A model generated the notes under the pieces. That model saw nothing but the letters and a program-made list of their open reading frames with translations, did no database searches and was not told the origin of the DNA. The translations under genes and the position numbers were made by a program. A DNA stretch of 64,000 nucleotides from Ideonella alba. GTDB lineage: Bacteria > Pseudomonadota > Gammaproteobacteria > Burkholderiales > Burkholderiaceae_C. Where the stretch lies: positions 62,001-126,000 of the forward strand of contig NZ_JAGQDF010000011.1 of the NCBI RefSeq assembly GCF_018069875.1, in the 5' to 3' direction. Of the stretch, positions 51,707 to 60,915 are shown in pieces (the first letter of the stretch is position 1; each line of letters begins with the position of its first letter).

Positions 51707-53118
51707 GCCGGCAGCGGGATCACATACCCGCTGAGCGTGCCCTGGGTGCGGTCGAAGCGGCGGCCGCTGGCCTTGACCGATTCCACCAGCAGCGTGATCG
51801 CGCCCCGGCAGGCCGGCCCGGCATGCTTGAAAACCACCTGTCCGGCGGCGTCGGTGCGGCCCGAGACCGCGGTGCTCAGGTCGTAGTCGTCCAGGTAGCG
51901 TGCCTGCACGCGGACGTTGGGCAGCGCGGCGCCGTTCTCGTCGACCACGCTCAGCGTGGCGCTGACCTTGTTCTTCGCCTTGGGCGTGCAGCTGCCCGGG
52001 GCATTCGGGTCGTTGATGAAGCGGCCGACCATCGTGAGCGTCTGCACCTTGGCGCAGCCGCTGGTGCAGGCGGCCGCGGGCACCAGGCGCACCAGGCGTG
52101 CGGCGCGGCCGATGCCCACCTGGGCCAGGAAGCTGTCACCCACGTGGTCCGCGGCGCGCAGGACGCTGCTGTCGGGGTAGGCCACCGACAGGCGCGCGCT
52201 GAGGCTGTCGGCCAGACCATCGGGTCCGGCGGCGAACAGACCGGCACCGCGCACGGTGGCGCTGATGCCGCCCGCGGCATCGATGCGGCCCACGCCCCAG
52301 TTGGACGTGCTGGTGCTGTTGGACAGCGGCGAGAGCTGCTGCCACTGGCCCAGTCCGGCGCGCCAGCGGAACAGATACCGTGGTGCCGAGCCGGTGGTGT
52401 CGCCCAGGAAGCCGCCCAGGTCACCTTGATCATTGATGCGGAACTCCCAGCCGTTCGGCCCGCGGAAGCCCGGCGGCGGTGCCGGCAGCGCGGTGGTGCT
52501 GGCAGGCTGGTCCAGGGTGTAGTGCAGCGTGTTGGTGATCACCCGGCCACCGGGGCTGATGCCGCGTGGCGGGTCACTCGGCCCGCCCAGCGTGGCCAGG
52601 TCGACCAGGCCCCCGGTCGAGGTCCAGACAAACGCCTTCTGGCTGATGAATGGTGTGATCGACCAACCCACGACCCGGCCGCTGTCGTCGATGCCGGTGG
52701 CCACGGACTGCGTGGTGCCGGGCAGGGCCCCCAGGTCCTGGCGCTGGTAGCTCGTGCCGTCGAACACCCAGCGCGAGGCGGCGAAGTTCACGTTGAAGTC
52801 GGTGACCGTGCCAACCACTGATCCGTCCGCGCCCAGGGCGTGGGGATCGGCGATGCGCCCGACGGGCGCACCCAGCACCAGGCGCTGGCCGGCGCGCCAG
52901 ACCGAGGTCTCGAACACCGGGGCGCAATTGGCGGGGTTGCCGCAGGGCCAGACCTGGCGGGTGCCCAGCACCTGGCCGGCGCCGTTCATGGCCTGGCCAC
53001 TGGCGGCGGTGTCGATGAACTCGATCGCCAGCGTCTGCGCGTGGGTCAGGGGGGAGAGGACGAGGCTGCCGAGGATCAGCAGACCCGATGACAGCGTCGG
53101 GGCAGGGCGAGCGGGCAT
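51700..53118 (-). CDS. Exported HAF-repeat protein with C-terminal Ig-like domain
   Basis: A 472-residue secreted protein with a signal peptide (about residues 1-28). Repeats of the extracellular HAF type follow, with motifs such as AMNGAGQVLGTR, ALGADGSVVGTV, GIDDSGRVVGWS and RINDQGDLGGFLGD, each followed by an aromatic strand, forming a propeller-like domain. From about residue 355 there is a bacterial Ig-like segment (SATLSVVDENGAALPNVRVQARY, then TDAAGQVVFKHAGPACRG). The function is unknown; exposure or attachment is likely. ATG 53118 has GGAG in front. Confidence 0.75.
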   Translation of the reverse strand: MPARPAPTLSSGLLILGSLVLSPLTHAQTLAIEFIDTAASGQAMNGAGQVLGTRQVWPCGNPANCAPVFETSVWRAGQRLVLGAPVGRIADPHALGADGSVVGTVTDFNVNFAASRWVFDGTSYQRQDLGALPGTTQSVATGIDDSGRVVGWSITPFISQKAFVWTSTGGLVDLATLGGPSDPPRGISPGGRVITNTLHYTLDQPASTTALPAPPPGFRGPNGWEFRINDQGDLGGFLGDTTGSAPRYLFRWRAGLGQWQQLSPLSNSTSTSNWGVGRIDAAGGISATVRGAGLFAAGPDGLADSLSARLSVAYPDSSVLRAADHVGDSFLAQVGIGRAARLVRLVPAAACTSGCAKVQTLTMVGRFINDPNAPGSCTPKAKNKVSATLSVVDENGAALPNVRVQARYLDDYDLSTAVSGRTDAAGQVVFKHAGPACRGAITLLVESVKASGRRFDRTQGTLSGYVIPLPAQ

Positions 53119-53226
53119 GGCGCACTCCATCAAGGTGAATGAGGGGCGAGCGCCCTGCCCGCACTCGTCGGCACCATCTTAGGGCATCACCGGCGCCGGC
53201 CGGTCACACCCCCCTTGAACGAAGGC

Positions 53227-53967
53227 TCAGACCGTCATGCCGCCCGAGACCTCCAGCACCGCGCCGTTGACATAGCTGGCCTCGTCGCTGGCCAGAAAGG
53301 CATAGGCGTTGGCGATCTCGTCGGCGTGCCCCAGGCGCTTGAGGGGCACCTGTTCGCGCATGTGGTCGAGCACCTTGTCGGGCATGCTGGCCAGGATGGG
53401 GGTCTCGATGAAGCCCGGCGCCACCGCGTTGACGCGCACGCCCTTGGGCCCCAGTTCGCGGCTCCAGGTCTTGGTGAAACCAATCACGCCGAACTTGCTG
53501 GCCGCATAGTTGGTCTGGCCGAAGTTGCCATAGATCCCGACCACGCTGGAGGCATTGAGGATCACGCCGGTGCGCTGGTCCACCATGGTGTCGACCACCG
53601 CCTGCGCGCAGTGGAAGACGCCGCGCAGGTTGACGTCGATCACCGCGTCGAACTGCGCCAGCGTCATCTTCTGCAGCCGTGCGTCCTGGGTGATGCCGGC
53701 GTTGTTGACCAGCACGTCGATGCGGCCGAACTGGGCCTTCACCGCGGCCACCATGGCATCGACCTGGGCGCGGTCGGTGACGTTGACCACGAAGCCGGCG
53801 GCCTGCGCGCCCAGACGACGGCACTCGGCCACGGCCTCGTCCACCGCGGCGGCCTTCATGTCGCAGACGATGACGGTGGCGCCCTCGCGGGCGAACTTCA
53901 GTGCGGTGGCCAGGCCAATGCCCTGGGCGGCGCCGGTGATGATGCTGACCTTGTCCTTCAGACGCAT
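53227..53967 (-). CDS. SDR oxidoreductase, 3-oxoacyl-ACP/acetoacetyl-CoA reductase type (FabG-like)
   Basis: A 246-residue classical SDR. It has [12 protein letters not shown] for NAD(P) binding, [18 protein letters not shown], and the catalytic Ser-Tyr-Lys in [28 protein letters not shown]. The end is [16 protein letters not shown]. FabG and PhbB cannot be separated by eye; the [13 protein letters not shown] block resembles the FabG/PhbB branch. It stands just after the YqiA esterase gene on the same strand. Confidence 0.85.
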   Translation of the reverse strand: MRLKDKVSIITGAAQGIGLATALKFAREGATVIVCDMKAAAVDEAVAECRRLGAQAAGFVVNVTDRAQVDAMVAAVKAQFGRIDVLVNNAGITQDARLQKMTLAQFDAVIDVNLRGVFHCAQAVVDTMVDQRTGVILNASSVVGIYGNFGQTNYAASKFGVIGFTKTWSRELGPKGVRVNAVAPGFIETPILASMPDKVLDHMREQVPLKRLGHADEIANAYAFLASDEASYVNGAVLEVSGGMTV

Positions 53968-53981
53968 GGTGGGTGACTTCT

Positions 53982-54566
53982 TCAGAGGTTCAGGAAACGG
54001 GTGAGGTGGGGCAGGTCCTGGTCGTAGTCGGACAGCGCGTGGTCGCTGCCCTCCAGCAGGCGGATGGAGCAGCCGGCGTAGCGGGCGTGCATCTCGCGCC
54101 AGTCCAGCACCTCGTCGCCCTTGGCGATGACGACGAAGTAGCGCTCGGGGTGGGTGATGGCAGCGGGGGCGATCGCGCGCAGCTCGTCCATGTGTTCCAG
54201 CCGCACCTCGACCACCTGCGAGGGGTCGTGCCAGGCGGGCTGCTCGCCCAGGTACTTGACCAGGTCGCGCGCCGGGTCGACCGCGGGGTTGAGCAGCACG
54301 GCTGGGCAGCCGGTGCGCTCGGCCACCGCGGTGGCGTAGAAGCCGCCCAGCGAGCTGCCGATCACCGCCATGCGCCCGGTCGGCCAAGCGGCGATGCCGT
54401 CCATCACCAGTTGCATCGCCTCGGCGGGCGAGCCGGGCAGCTGCGGGCACCACCAGTGCAGGTCGGGCCAGTGGGCCTGCACCCAGGCGTGGGTCATGCG
54501 CGCCTTGGTCGACAGCGGCGAGGACCTGAAACCGTGCAGGTAGAGGATGTGGCTGATCGGCGGCAC
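53982..54566 (-). CDS. YqiA/YcfP-like alpha/beta-hydrolase esterase
   Basis: A 194-residue small esterase. [18 protein letters not shown] is the oxyanion strand, [14 protein letters not shown] holds the nucleophile Ser, [17 protein letters not shown] holds the catalytic His, and [12 protein letters not shown] the Asp region. I use GTG 54566 as the start, 11 bp past the mpl stop; an in-frame ATG at 54647 lies inside mpl. The substrate is not known; the family prefers short acyl esters. Confidence 0.8.
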   Translation of the reverse strand: MPPISHILYLHGFRSSPLSTKARMTHAWVQAHWPDLHWWCPQLPGSPAEAMQLVMDGIAAWPTGRMAVIGSSLGGFYATAVAERTGCPAVLLNPAVDPARDLVKYLGEQPAWHDPSQVVEVRLEHMDELRAIAPAAITHPERYFVVIAKGDEVLDWREMHARYAGCSIRLLEGSDHALSDYDQDLPHLTRFLNL

Positions 54567-54577
54567 GTCGGCCTGCC

Positions 54578-55936
54578 TCAGGCCTTGGCGGCCAGCGCGG
54601 CCAGCAGCTTGGCGTGGATGCCGCCGAAGCCGCCGTTGCTCATGCACAGCACCTGGTCGCCCGGGCGCGCGGCCTTGACGATGGCCGCCACCATCTTGTC
54701 GATCGAGTCCAGCACCACGGCCTGTTCGCCCATCGGCGCCAGCGCCTCGGCAGCGTCCCAGCCCAGGTTGCCGCTGTGGCAGAAGGACAGGTCGGCCTCT
54801 TCCAGCGCCCAGGGCAGCTGGGCCTTCATCGTGCCCAGCTTCATGGTGTTGCTGCGCGGCTCGAAAGCGGCCAGGATGCGCGCCGCCCCCACTTTGCGAC
54901 GCAGGCCGTTGACGGTGGTGCGGATCGCGGTGGGGTGGTGGGCGAAGTCGTCGTAGACGGTGACGCCGGCGGCCTCGCCGCGCTTCTCCAGACGGCGCTT
55001 GACGTTCTGGAACGTGGCCAGGCCGGCGGCGGCCACCTCGGGCGCCACGCCCACATGCTCGGCCGCGGCGATCGTGGCCAGGGCGTTGAGCTGGTTGTGC
55101 TCGCCCAGCAGCGCCCAGTCGACACGGGCCACCTTCATCGCGCCGCGCAGCACGTCGAAGGCATGCGGCTCGCCGCGGGCGCGCAGCGCGCCCGGCTCTT
55201 CCTTCATCGGGCCGAAGCGCACCACCTCGCTCCAGCAGCCGCGCGCCAGCACACGCTGCAGCGATTCTTCACGGGCGTTCACCACCAGCCGGCCGCTGGC
55301 CGGCACGGTGCGCACCAGGTGGTGGAACTGGGTCTCGATCGCGGCCAGGTCGGCAAAGATGTCGGCGTGGTCGAACTCCAGGTTGTTCAGCACCGCGGTG
55401 CGCGGCCGGTAGTGCACGAACTTGCTGCGCTTGTCGAAGAAGGCGGTGTCGTACTCGTCGGCCTCGATGACGAAGTACCGGCCGCCGCCCAGACGCGCAC
55501 TGATGCCGAAGTTCTGCGGCACGCCGCCGACCAGGAAGCCCGGCTGCAGCCCGGCGTGCTCCAGCACCCAGGCCAGCATCGAGGTGGTGGTGGTCTTGCC
55601 GTGGGTGCCCGCCACCGCCAGCACATGGCGGCCCTGCAGCACGTTCTCGGCCAGCCACTGCGGGCCGCTGGTGTAGGGGGCACCCGCGTCGAGGATGGCC
55701 TCCATCAGCGGGTTGCCGCGGGTGACCACGTTGCCCACGACGAAGACATCGGGCTTCAGCGCCAGCTGGTCGGCGCCGAAGCCGTCGATCAGGTCGATGC
55801 CGAGTGCGCGCAGCTGGTCGCTCATCGGCGGGTAGACGTTGGCGTCGCAGCCGGTGACGGTGTGGCCGGCCTCGCGCGCCAGCGCGGCAATGCCGCCCAT
55901 GAAGGTGCCGCAGATGCCGAGGATGTGGATGTGCAT
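54578..55936 (-). CDS. mpl: UDP-N-acetylmuramate:L-alanyl-gamma-D-glutamyl-meso-diaminopimelate ligase Mpl
   Basis: A murein peptide recycling ligase of 452 residues. It attaches the recycled tripeptide to UDP-MurNAc. It has the Mur-ligase N-terminal [41 protein letters not shown], the ATP loop [17 protein letters not shown], and the [24 protein letters not shown] block diagnostic for Mpl. The mutarotase gene upstream ends 33 bp before its start. The length is normal. Confidence 0.95.
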   Translation of the reverse strand: MHIHILGICGTFMGGIAALAREAGHTVTGCDANVYPPMSDQLRALGIDLIDGFGADQLALKPDVFVVGNVVTRGNPLMEAILDAGAPYTSGPQWLAENVLQGRHVLAVAGTHGKTTTTSMLAWVLEHAGLQPGFLVGGVPQNFGISARLGGGRYFVIEADEYDTAFFDKRSKFVHYRPRTAVLNNLEFDHADIFADLAAIETQFHHLVRTVPASGRLVVNAREESLQRVLARGCWSEVVRFGPMKEEPGALRARGEPHAFDVLRGAMKVARVDWALLGEHNQLNALATIAAAEHVGVAPEVAAAGLATFQNVKRRLEKRGEAAGVTVYDDFAHHPTAIRTTVNGLRRKVGAARILAAFEPRSNTMKLGTMKAQLPWALEEADLSFCHSGNLGWDAAEALAPMGEQAVVLDSIDKMVAAIVKAARPGDQVLCMSNGGFGGIHAKLLAALAAKA

Positions 55937-55969
55937 GGGGAAAAGCCGCGCCGCGGGGCGGCGCGCGGG

Positions 55970-56815
55970 TCAGACGGAGAGGGTTTGCATCCCGGCCCAT
56001 TCGTCGCCCGGGGCGAGGCGGGCGGGTTGGCGGATCAGCGCGGCTTCGACGCACAGCATGTGGCGCCAGTCCTCGTCGGGCATGTCGCTGAGCTGCTGCA
56101 CGCCGTCGTCGCCGGGGTTCCAGACCACGACGTCCTCGAAGCCGCTCATGCCGATGTGCAGGCGCCGGCCCAGCTCGCGCAGCACCAGCGGCTGCGTGGC
56201 GCTGTGGTAAATGCGGTCGATCGCACCGACGAAGGTCAGCACATCGCCCCACTGCTGGCCGTCGGCCTTCAGCAGGAAGTCCTCATACGAGCGGCCCTGC
56301 AGGCCTTCGAGCTGGGCGCGCAGCAGTTCATTGCAGCGCAGATAGGTGTGCAGTGCCGCGGTGAACTCGAAAGGGGTCTCGCCGGTGTTGGTGATGGCCA
56401 GCTCGATCTCCAGCGTGGGGCCGCCCACCACCACGGTCAGCTCGGCCTCGAAGCCCTGCTTCCAGTGCACGCGGGTGGCGATGTCGTCGGTGAAGCGCAG
56501 CACGCCGATCGCGGCACCGCCGCGGCGCACCGACTCCACCGGCTGCCAGGGGCGGGTGCGCACCAGGCCGTGGCGTGGCAGCGGGCCGCGCTCATTGAAC
56601 TGCGGGAAGATCACCGGCACGCCGCCGCGAACCGACGCCCCCAGACCGTACTTTGCGGCGGGTGAAAGGTAGAGCTGCTCCTCGCCACCGGCCGGGATCC
56701 ACGACACCAGATGGGCGCCATGCACCAGCACCGTGGCCTGGGCGCCATCGGGGGCGCGCAGTTGCAGCGCTGGCTGCCCCTGGAACTCGCTCAGGGCGAC
56801 AGTGGGCGCGTTCAT
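55970..56815 (-). CDS. Glucose-6-phosphate 1-epimerase / D-hexose-6-phosphate mutarotase (YeaD-like)
   Basis: A 281-residue galactose-mutarotase-fold enzyme. It has [56 protein letters not shown] with the catalytic His, [11 protein letters not shown], and a catalytic-Glu-like region near the C-terminus (MLCVEAALI). It interconverts alpha and beta hexose 6-phosphates. Its ATG overlaps the hemL stop by 4 bp, so it is translated with hemL. Confidence 0.88.
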   Translation of the reverse strand: MNAPTVALSEFQGQPALQLRAPDGAQATVLVHGAHLVSWIPAGGEEQLYLSPAAKYGLGASVRGGVPVIFPQFNERGPLPRHGLVRTRPWQPVESVRRGGAAIGVLRFTDDIATRVHWKQGFEAELTVVVGGPTLEIELAITNTGETPFEFTAALHTYLRCNELLRAQLEGLQGRSYEDFLLKADGQQWGDVLTFVGAIDRIYHSATQPLVLRELGRRLHIGMSGFEDVVVWNPGDDGVQQLSDMPDEDWRHMLCVEAALIRQPARLAPGDEWAGMQTLSV

Positions 56816-58104
56816 TCGGCCTTCAGCACCTCGGCAGCAGCCGCCACGGTGGCGGCGATGTCGGCGTCGGTGTGGGCGGCGCTGACGAAGCCGGCTTCGT
56901 ACAGGGCCGGCGCCAGGTAGACGCCACGGTCGAGCATGCCGTGGAAGAAGCGGTTGAAGCGCTCCTTGTCGGTGGCCATCACCACGTTGTAGTTCTGCGG
57001 CAGCGCATGGGTGAAGAAGAAGCCGAACATGCCGCCTTCGCTGTCGCCCACGAAGGGCACGCCAGCGGCCTGCGCGGCCTGGGTCAGGCCGGCCACCAGC
57101 GCCTGGGTCTTCGCGCCCAGCGCCTCATAGAAGCCGGGCTTGGCGATTTCCTTCAGCGTGGCCAGGCCGCAGGCGGTGGCCACCGGGTTGCCGCTGAGCG
57201 TGCCGGCCTGGTAGACCGGGCCCAGCGGCGCCAGCTGCTGCATGATCTGGCGGGTGGTGCCGAAGGCGGCCAGCGGCATGCCGCCGCCGATCACCTTGCC
57301 GAACACGCTGATGTCGGGCCGGAAGCCGGGGATGAGCTTGGCGTAGACGCTTTGCGCCGAGCCCAGCGCGACCCGGAACCCCGTCATCACCTCGTCGAAC
57401 ACGAACAGCGCGCCATGCTGGTCGCACAGCTCGCGGATGCGCTTGACGAACGGCACCTGGGCGCGCACGAAGTTCATGTTGCCGGCGATCGGCTCGATCA
57501 TCACGCAGGCGATCTCGTGGCCCTGGGTCCTGAAGGCCTCCTCGATCTGCTCGAGGTTGTTGTACTCCAGCACCAGCGTGTGCTGCACCACCTCGGCCGG
57601 CACGCCGGCGCTGGTGGGGTGGCCGAAGGTGGCCAGGCCCGAGCCGGCCTTGACCAGCAGGGCGTCGGCGTGGCCGTGGTAGCAGCCCTCGAACTTGATG
57701 ATCTTGCTGCGGCCGGTGGCGCCGCGGGCCAGGCGGATCGCGCTCATGCCGGCCTCGGTGCCCGAGCTGACCAGGCGCACCTGCTCGATGCTGGGCACGT
57801 GGCGGATGATCTCCTCGGCCAGCTCCACCTCGCGCTCGGTGGGCGCGCCGAAGCTGAAGCCGTCACGCGCGGCCTGCATCACCGCCTCGAGCACGGCCGG
57901 GTGGCCATGGCCCAGGATCATCGGGCCCCAGGAGCCGATGTAATCGATGTAACGCTTTCCTTCGGCGTCCCACATGAAGGCGCCCTCGGCGCGGGCGATG
58001 AAGCGCGGCGTGCCGCCAACGGCGCGGAAGGCACGCACCGGCGAGTTGACGCCGCCAGGGATGGACTGCTGCGCGCGTTCGAACAGCTGGGCATTAGTGG
58101 ACAC
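56812..58104 (-). CDS. hemL: Glutamate-1-semialdehyde 2,1-aminomutase HemL
   Basis: A PLP enzyme that makes 5-aminolevulinate from glutamate-1-semialdehyde, supplying all tetrapyrroles including the heme d1 and heme c needed by the nir and cytochrome genes nearby. The 430-residue protein has [56 protein letters not shown] and the PLP lysine in [21 protein letters not shown] 58104 ([11 protein letters not shown]) is the start that fits the family. It overlaps the thiD-like gene by 11 bp. Confidence 0.95.
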   Translation of the reverse strand: MSTNAQLFERAQQSIPGGVNSPVRAFRAVGGTPRFIARAEGAFMWDAEGKRYIDYIGSWGPMILGHGHPAVLEAVMQAARDGFSFGAPTEREVELAEEIIRHVPSIEQVRLVSSGTEAGMSAIRLARGATGRSKIIKFEGCYHGHADALLVKAGSGLATFGHPTSAGVPAEVVQHTLVLEYNNLEQIEEAFRTQGHEIACVMIEPIAGNMNFVRAQVPFVKRIRELCDQHGALFVFDEVMTGFRVALGSAQSVYAKLIPGFRPDISVFGKVIGGGMPLAAFGTTRQIMQQLAPLGPVYQAGTLSGNPVATACGLATLKEIAKPGFYEALGAKTQALVAGLTQAAQAAGVPFVGDSEGGMFGFFFTHALPQNYNVVMATDKERFNRFFHGMLDRGVYLAPALYEAGFVSAAHTDADIAATVAAAAEVLKAE

Positions 58105-59068
58105 GGCGCGAGCCTCCGGGCGGAATCGGTTGATCGGGGTTGTTGAAATCGTCGGAGCCGGCGGCCCCGGGCTCCTCGCCCTCTTCGCCTTCCGGGGGCA
58201 GGGCCCAGAAGAAGCGGTCGGGCACCACATGGCCCATGCCGGGGCGGAAGCCCGCGTCCAGGCTCTGGTCGAGGAACTGCAGCGCCTCGCCGGTGGCGGC
58301 CTGGACCTCGGAGCCCACCGCCAGCAGCGCGGCCATCGAGGCCGACAGCGTGTCGCCGGCACCGACGAAGGAGACCTCGAAGAGCTCGAACTTCTCGCCG
58401 GTCAGCGCGCCCTGGGCCGAGGCCAGCACGTTGTCGATGAACTGCGGCTGGCCCTTGGCCGCCGGCAGCAGGATGCCGGTGACCAGCACGAAGCGGGTGC
58501 CGTGCTCGGCCGCCGCCACCGCCAGCTCGCGCGCCGAGGCCGGCCGCTCGTTGTCCCATTCGGGCAGCAGGAAGTCGGTCAGGGTCTGGTGGCTGCCCAC
58601 CAGCACCTCGGTGGCGGGCAGGATCAGCTCGCGGAAGGCGTCGAAGTAGCTCTGGCGCTGGTCCTCGTCGTCCATCCAGGACAGGTTGGGCAGGTAGGAG
58701 ACCAGCGGCAGCTCGGCGTAGTCGGACAGGATTTCGGCCACCGCGCTGATGTTCTCGGCGCTGCCCAGGAAGCCCACCTTGAAGCCGGAGACGCTGGCGT
58801 CCTCCAGCAGGTGGCGGGCCTGCTCGACGATGGCGTCGCCGTCGATGGTGTGCTGGTCGAAGATCTCGGCGGTGTCGCGCACCAGCAGCGTGGCCACCAC
58901 CGGCAGCGCGTGGGCGCCCATCGCGGCCATGGTGGCGACATCGCCACCCACGCCGCCGGCGCCGCTGGCGTCGTTGGCGTTGAAGCACATCACGCAGGCG
59001 GGCGGGGGTGACTCGGCCAGGGGGTCGACGGCCGGGGCGGCGTCGTCGGGGGAATGTTCGGTGGTCAT
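58094..59068 (-). CDS. thiD: Hydroxymethylpyrimidine/phosphomethylpyrimidine kinase-like (ThiD family)
   Basis: A 324-residue ribokinase-fold protein. [38 protein letters not shown] is the ThiD N-terminal pattern, and [17 protein letters not shown] holds the catalytic Asp. It is longer than E. coli ThiD (about 266), with an acidic C-terminal extension ending in Pro/Gly-rich residues, and the central part is diverged. Its role in thiamine pyrimidine phosphorylation is likely, though the tail is unusual. It overlaps hemL and is divergent from rubredoxin, an arrangement common in betaproteobacteria. Confidence 0.82.
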   Translation of the reverse strand: MTTEHSPDDAAPAVDPLAESPPPACVMCFNANDASGAGGVGGDVATMAAMGAHALPVVATLLVRDTAEIFDQHTIDGDAIVEQARHLLEDASVSGFKVGFLGSAENISAVAEILSDYAELPLVSYLPNLSWMDDEDQRQSYFDAFRELILPATEVLVGSHQTLTDFLLPEWDNERPASARELAVAAAEHGTRFVLVTGILLPAAKGQPQFIDNVLASAQGALTGEKFELFEVSFVGAGDTLSASMAALLAVGSEVQAATGEALQFLDQSLDAGFRPGMGHVVPDRFFWALPPEGEEGEEPGAAGSDDFNNPDQPIPPGGSRRVH

Positions 59069-59177
59069 CGGTCAGGCCCGTCGGAGGGGGGCGCAGGGTC
59101 GGCGACCGGGGGCTCGGGCCGGGCGCTGGAAAACTACGGAAAAGCTTGAGCTATGTTGCGTATGTGCCGACGAGCCC

Positions 59178-59208
59178 TTGATTTTTCCTCAGGCGTCGTC
59201 GCTATACT
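59178..59208 (+). promoter_or_regulatory. Sigma-70-like promoter for rubredoxin
   Basis: TTGATT (59178-59183) and TATACT (59203-59208) resemble -35 and -10 boxes, 19 nt apart, slightly longer than the ideal 17. TATACT in this GC-rich setting is distinctive, and it is 31 bp before the GTG at 59240. Confidence 0.55.
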
Positions 59209-59239
59209 CCGCACGATTGTAGTGAGTGACTCCACCACC

Positions 59240-59413
59240 GTGAGCGAAACCAGAACCTGGATGTGCCTGATCTGCGGCTGGATCTATGACGAAGCCGCCG
59301 GTGACCCGGAGCACGGCATCGCTGCCGGCACGGCCTGGGCCGACGTTCCGATGAACTGGACCTGCCCGGAGTGCGGCGCTCGCAAGGAAGATTTCGAGAT
59401 GGTCCAGATCTGA
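59240..59413 (+). CDS. rubA: Rubredoxin
   Basis: A 57-residue iron protein for one-electron transfer. The two iron-ligand pairs are MCLICGW and WTCPECGARKEDF, and YDEAAGDPEHGIAAGTAWADVP lies between, the short rubredoxin form. The start is a GTG (VSETRTWMCLICG); a GTG at 59222 is also in frame. It is divergent from the thiD-like gene and 73 bp before pilG. Confidence 0.92.
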   Translation: MSETRTWMCLICGWIYDEAAGDPEHGIAAGTAWADVPMNWTCPECGARKEDFEMVQI

Positions 59414-59486
59414 GCGGTCGGCTGACCCGAGGATCCGGGCCGGAACACGGCGGCACCGATCGCCACATGTCGTTAGGGGGCGCGAG

Positions 59487-59894
59487 GTGAGTGAAGCGCA
59501 GACGAGCGGGCCCGCGTCAGGCACGCCCCGGGTGCTGGTCATCGATGACAGCAACACCATCCGTCGCAGCGCGGAGATCTTCCTGCGCCAGGGCGGCTAC
59601 GAGGTCCTGCTGGCCGAGGACGGCTTCGAGGCGCTGGCCAAGGTCAACGACACCGAGCCCGACCTGATCTTCTGCGACATCCTGATGCCGCGCTTGGATG
59701 GCTACCAGACCTGCGCGATCATCAAGCGCAACCCCCGTTTCTCGGCCGTGCCGGTCGTCATGCTGTCCTCGCGGGATGGTGTGTTCGACAAGGCGCGCGG
59801 CCGCATGGTCGGCTCGGACGAGTACCTGACCAAGCCCTTCACCAAGGAGCAGCTGCTGCGCGCCGTGGCGCAGTTCTGCCCGCAGCCGGGGTAA
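59487..59894 (+). CDS. pilG: Type IV pilus response regulator PilG
   Basis: A single-domain CheY-like receiver of 135 residues, a partner of the Chp histidine kinase in twitching motility. PRVLVIDDSNTIRRSAEIFLRQGGYEV begins the domain. The phospho-Asp is residue 64 (LIFCDILMPRLDGYQTC), and the conserved Lys is in YLTKPFTKEQL. SNTIRRSAEIFLRQ and DGYQTCAIIKRN are typical of PilG. It starts with GTG. It is first in pilG-pilH-pilI-pilJ-chpA. Confidence 0.93.
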   Translation: MSEAQTSGPASGTPRVLVIDDSNTIRRSAEIFLRQGGYEVLLAEDGFEALAKVNDTEPDLIFCDILMPRLDGYQTCAIIKRNPRFSAVPVVMLSSRDGVFDKARGRMVGSDEYLTKPFTKEQLLRAVAQFCPQPG

Positions 59895-59969
59895 ACAACG
59901 ATGTCGTGGGACGATACGCAGCAATTCGAAGACACCCAAGCGGCCGAGACCTGGCCGAGGACAACGCCC

Positions 59970-60335
59970 ATGGCCATCCAGCACATCCTCCTGGTGGACG
60001 ACTCGAAGACCGAGTTGCACTACCTCTCCGACCTGCTCACCAAGCGCGGCTTCACCGTGGCCACCGCCGAGGGCGGCGACGAGGCGATGCGGCGCCTGCA
60101 CGAACAGCGCCCCGACCTGATCCTGATGGACGTGGTGATGCCCGGCACCAACGGCTTCCAGCTCACCCGCACCATCACCCGCGACCCGCGCTACGCCGGC
60201 ATCCCGGTGATCATGTGCACCAGCAAGGGCCAGGACACCGACCGCGTCTGGGGCATGCGCCAGGGCGCGCGCGACTACATCGTCAAGCCGGTCGACCCGA
60301 ACGATCTGATGGCCAAGATCGAGGCCCTGGGCTGA
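59970..60335 (+). CDS. pilH: Type IV pilus response regulator PilH
   Basis: A 121-residue CheY-like receiver. The ATG at 59970 gives MAIQHILLVDDSKTELHYLSDLLTKRGF. The phospho-Asp is residue 54 (LILMDVVMPGTNGFQLTR), with the signal residues CTSKGQDTDRVWGMRQGARDYIVKP. PilH tends to oppose or balance PilG on the pilus motors. A longer in-frame start at 59901 adds a non-receiver segment not seen in the family. Confidence 0.93.
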   Translation: MAIQHILLVDDSKTELHYLSDLLTKRGFTVATAEGGDEAMRRLHEQRPDLILMDVVMPGTNGFQLTRTITRDPRYAGIPVIMCTSKGQDTDRVWGMRQGARDYIVKPVDPNDLMAKIEALG

Positions 60336-60344
60336 TTGCCAGTC

Positions 60345-60875
60345 ATGGCCAAGAAGGACGCGCTGAAGGAACTCCAGGTCCGGCTGGCCGAGCGCCTGCA
60401 GGCGGTCCGGGACCAGCCGCGCGAGGCCGGCTGGCTGGCGGTCGAGGTGGCCGGTGTCGGCGTGCTGCTGCCGCTGGGCCAGGCTGGCGAGATCCACAAC
60501 GCCCGGCAGCTGACGGTGGTGCCCCATGCGCGCCCCTGGCTGGTGGGCGTGGCCAACCTGCGCGGCCAGCTGCATGCGGTGGTCGACCTGGCCCGCTTCC
60601 TGGGCCTGCGCGATGAAGCCCAGGCGCCTGCCGGTGCGCAGCTGGTGGCCCTGAACCCGCAGCTGCGGCTGAACTGCGCGCTGCGTGTCGACCGGCTGAT
60701 GGGCCTGCGCGACGCGGCGAGGATGCAGCTGCAAGGTGCCTCCGGCGAGCCGCAGCCTGCGTTCGCCGGGGCCCGCTGGCGTGATGAGCAGGGCCGCGTC
60801 TGGCAGGCCCTGGACCTGGCGGCCCTGGCCTCCGATGCACGTTTCCTGGATGTGGCCGAGGCCCAACCCACATGA
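60345..60875 (+). CDS. pilI: Type IV pilus chemotaxis adaptor PilI (CheW-like)
   Basis: A CheW-fold adaptor (176 residues) linking the PilJ receptor to the ChpA kinase. It has [56 protein letters not shown], the CheW signature with NLRGQ in place of NYRG. The ATG at 60345 is used; a TTG at 60336 is in frame. Context in the pil operon supports PilI strongly. Confidence 0.9.
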   Translation: MAKKDALKELQVRLAERLQAVRDQPREAGWLAVEVAGVGVLLPLGQAGEIHNARQLTVVPHARPWLVGVANLRGQLHAVVDLARFLGLRDEAQAPAGAQLVALNPQLRLNCALRVDRLMGLRDAARMQLQGASGEPQPAFAGARWRDEQGRVWQALDLAALASDARFLDVAEAQPT

Positions 60876-60915
60876 CAAGCGCCGGCCGCACCGGCGCGTT
60901 TTTCCCGAGGATCCG

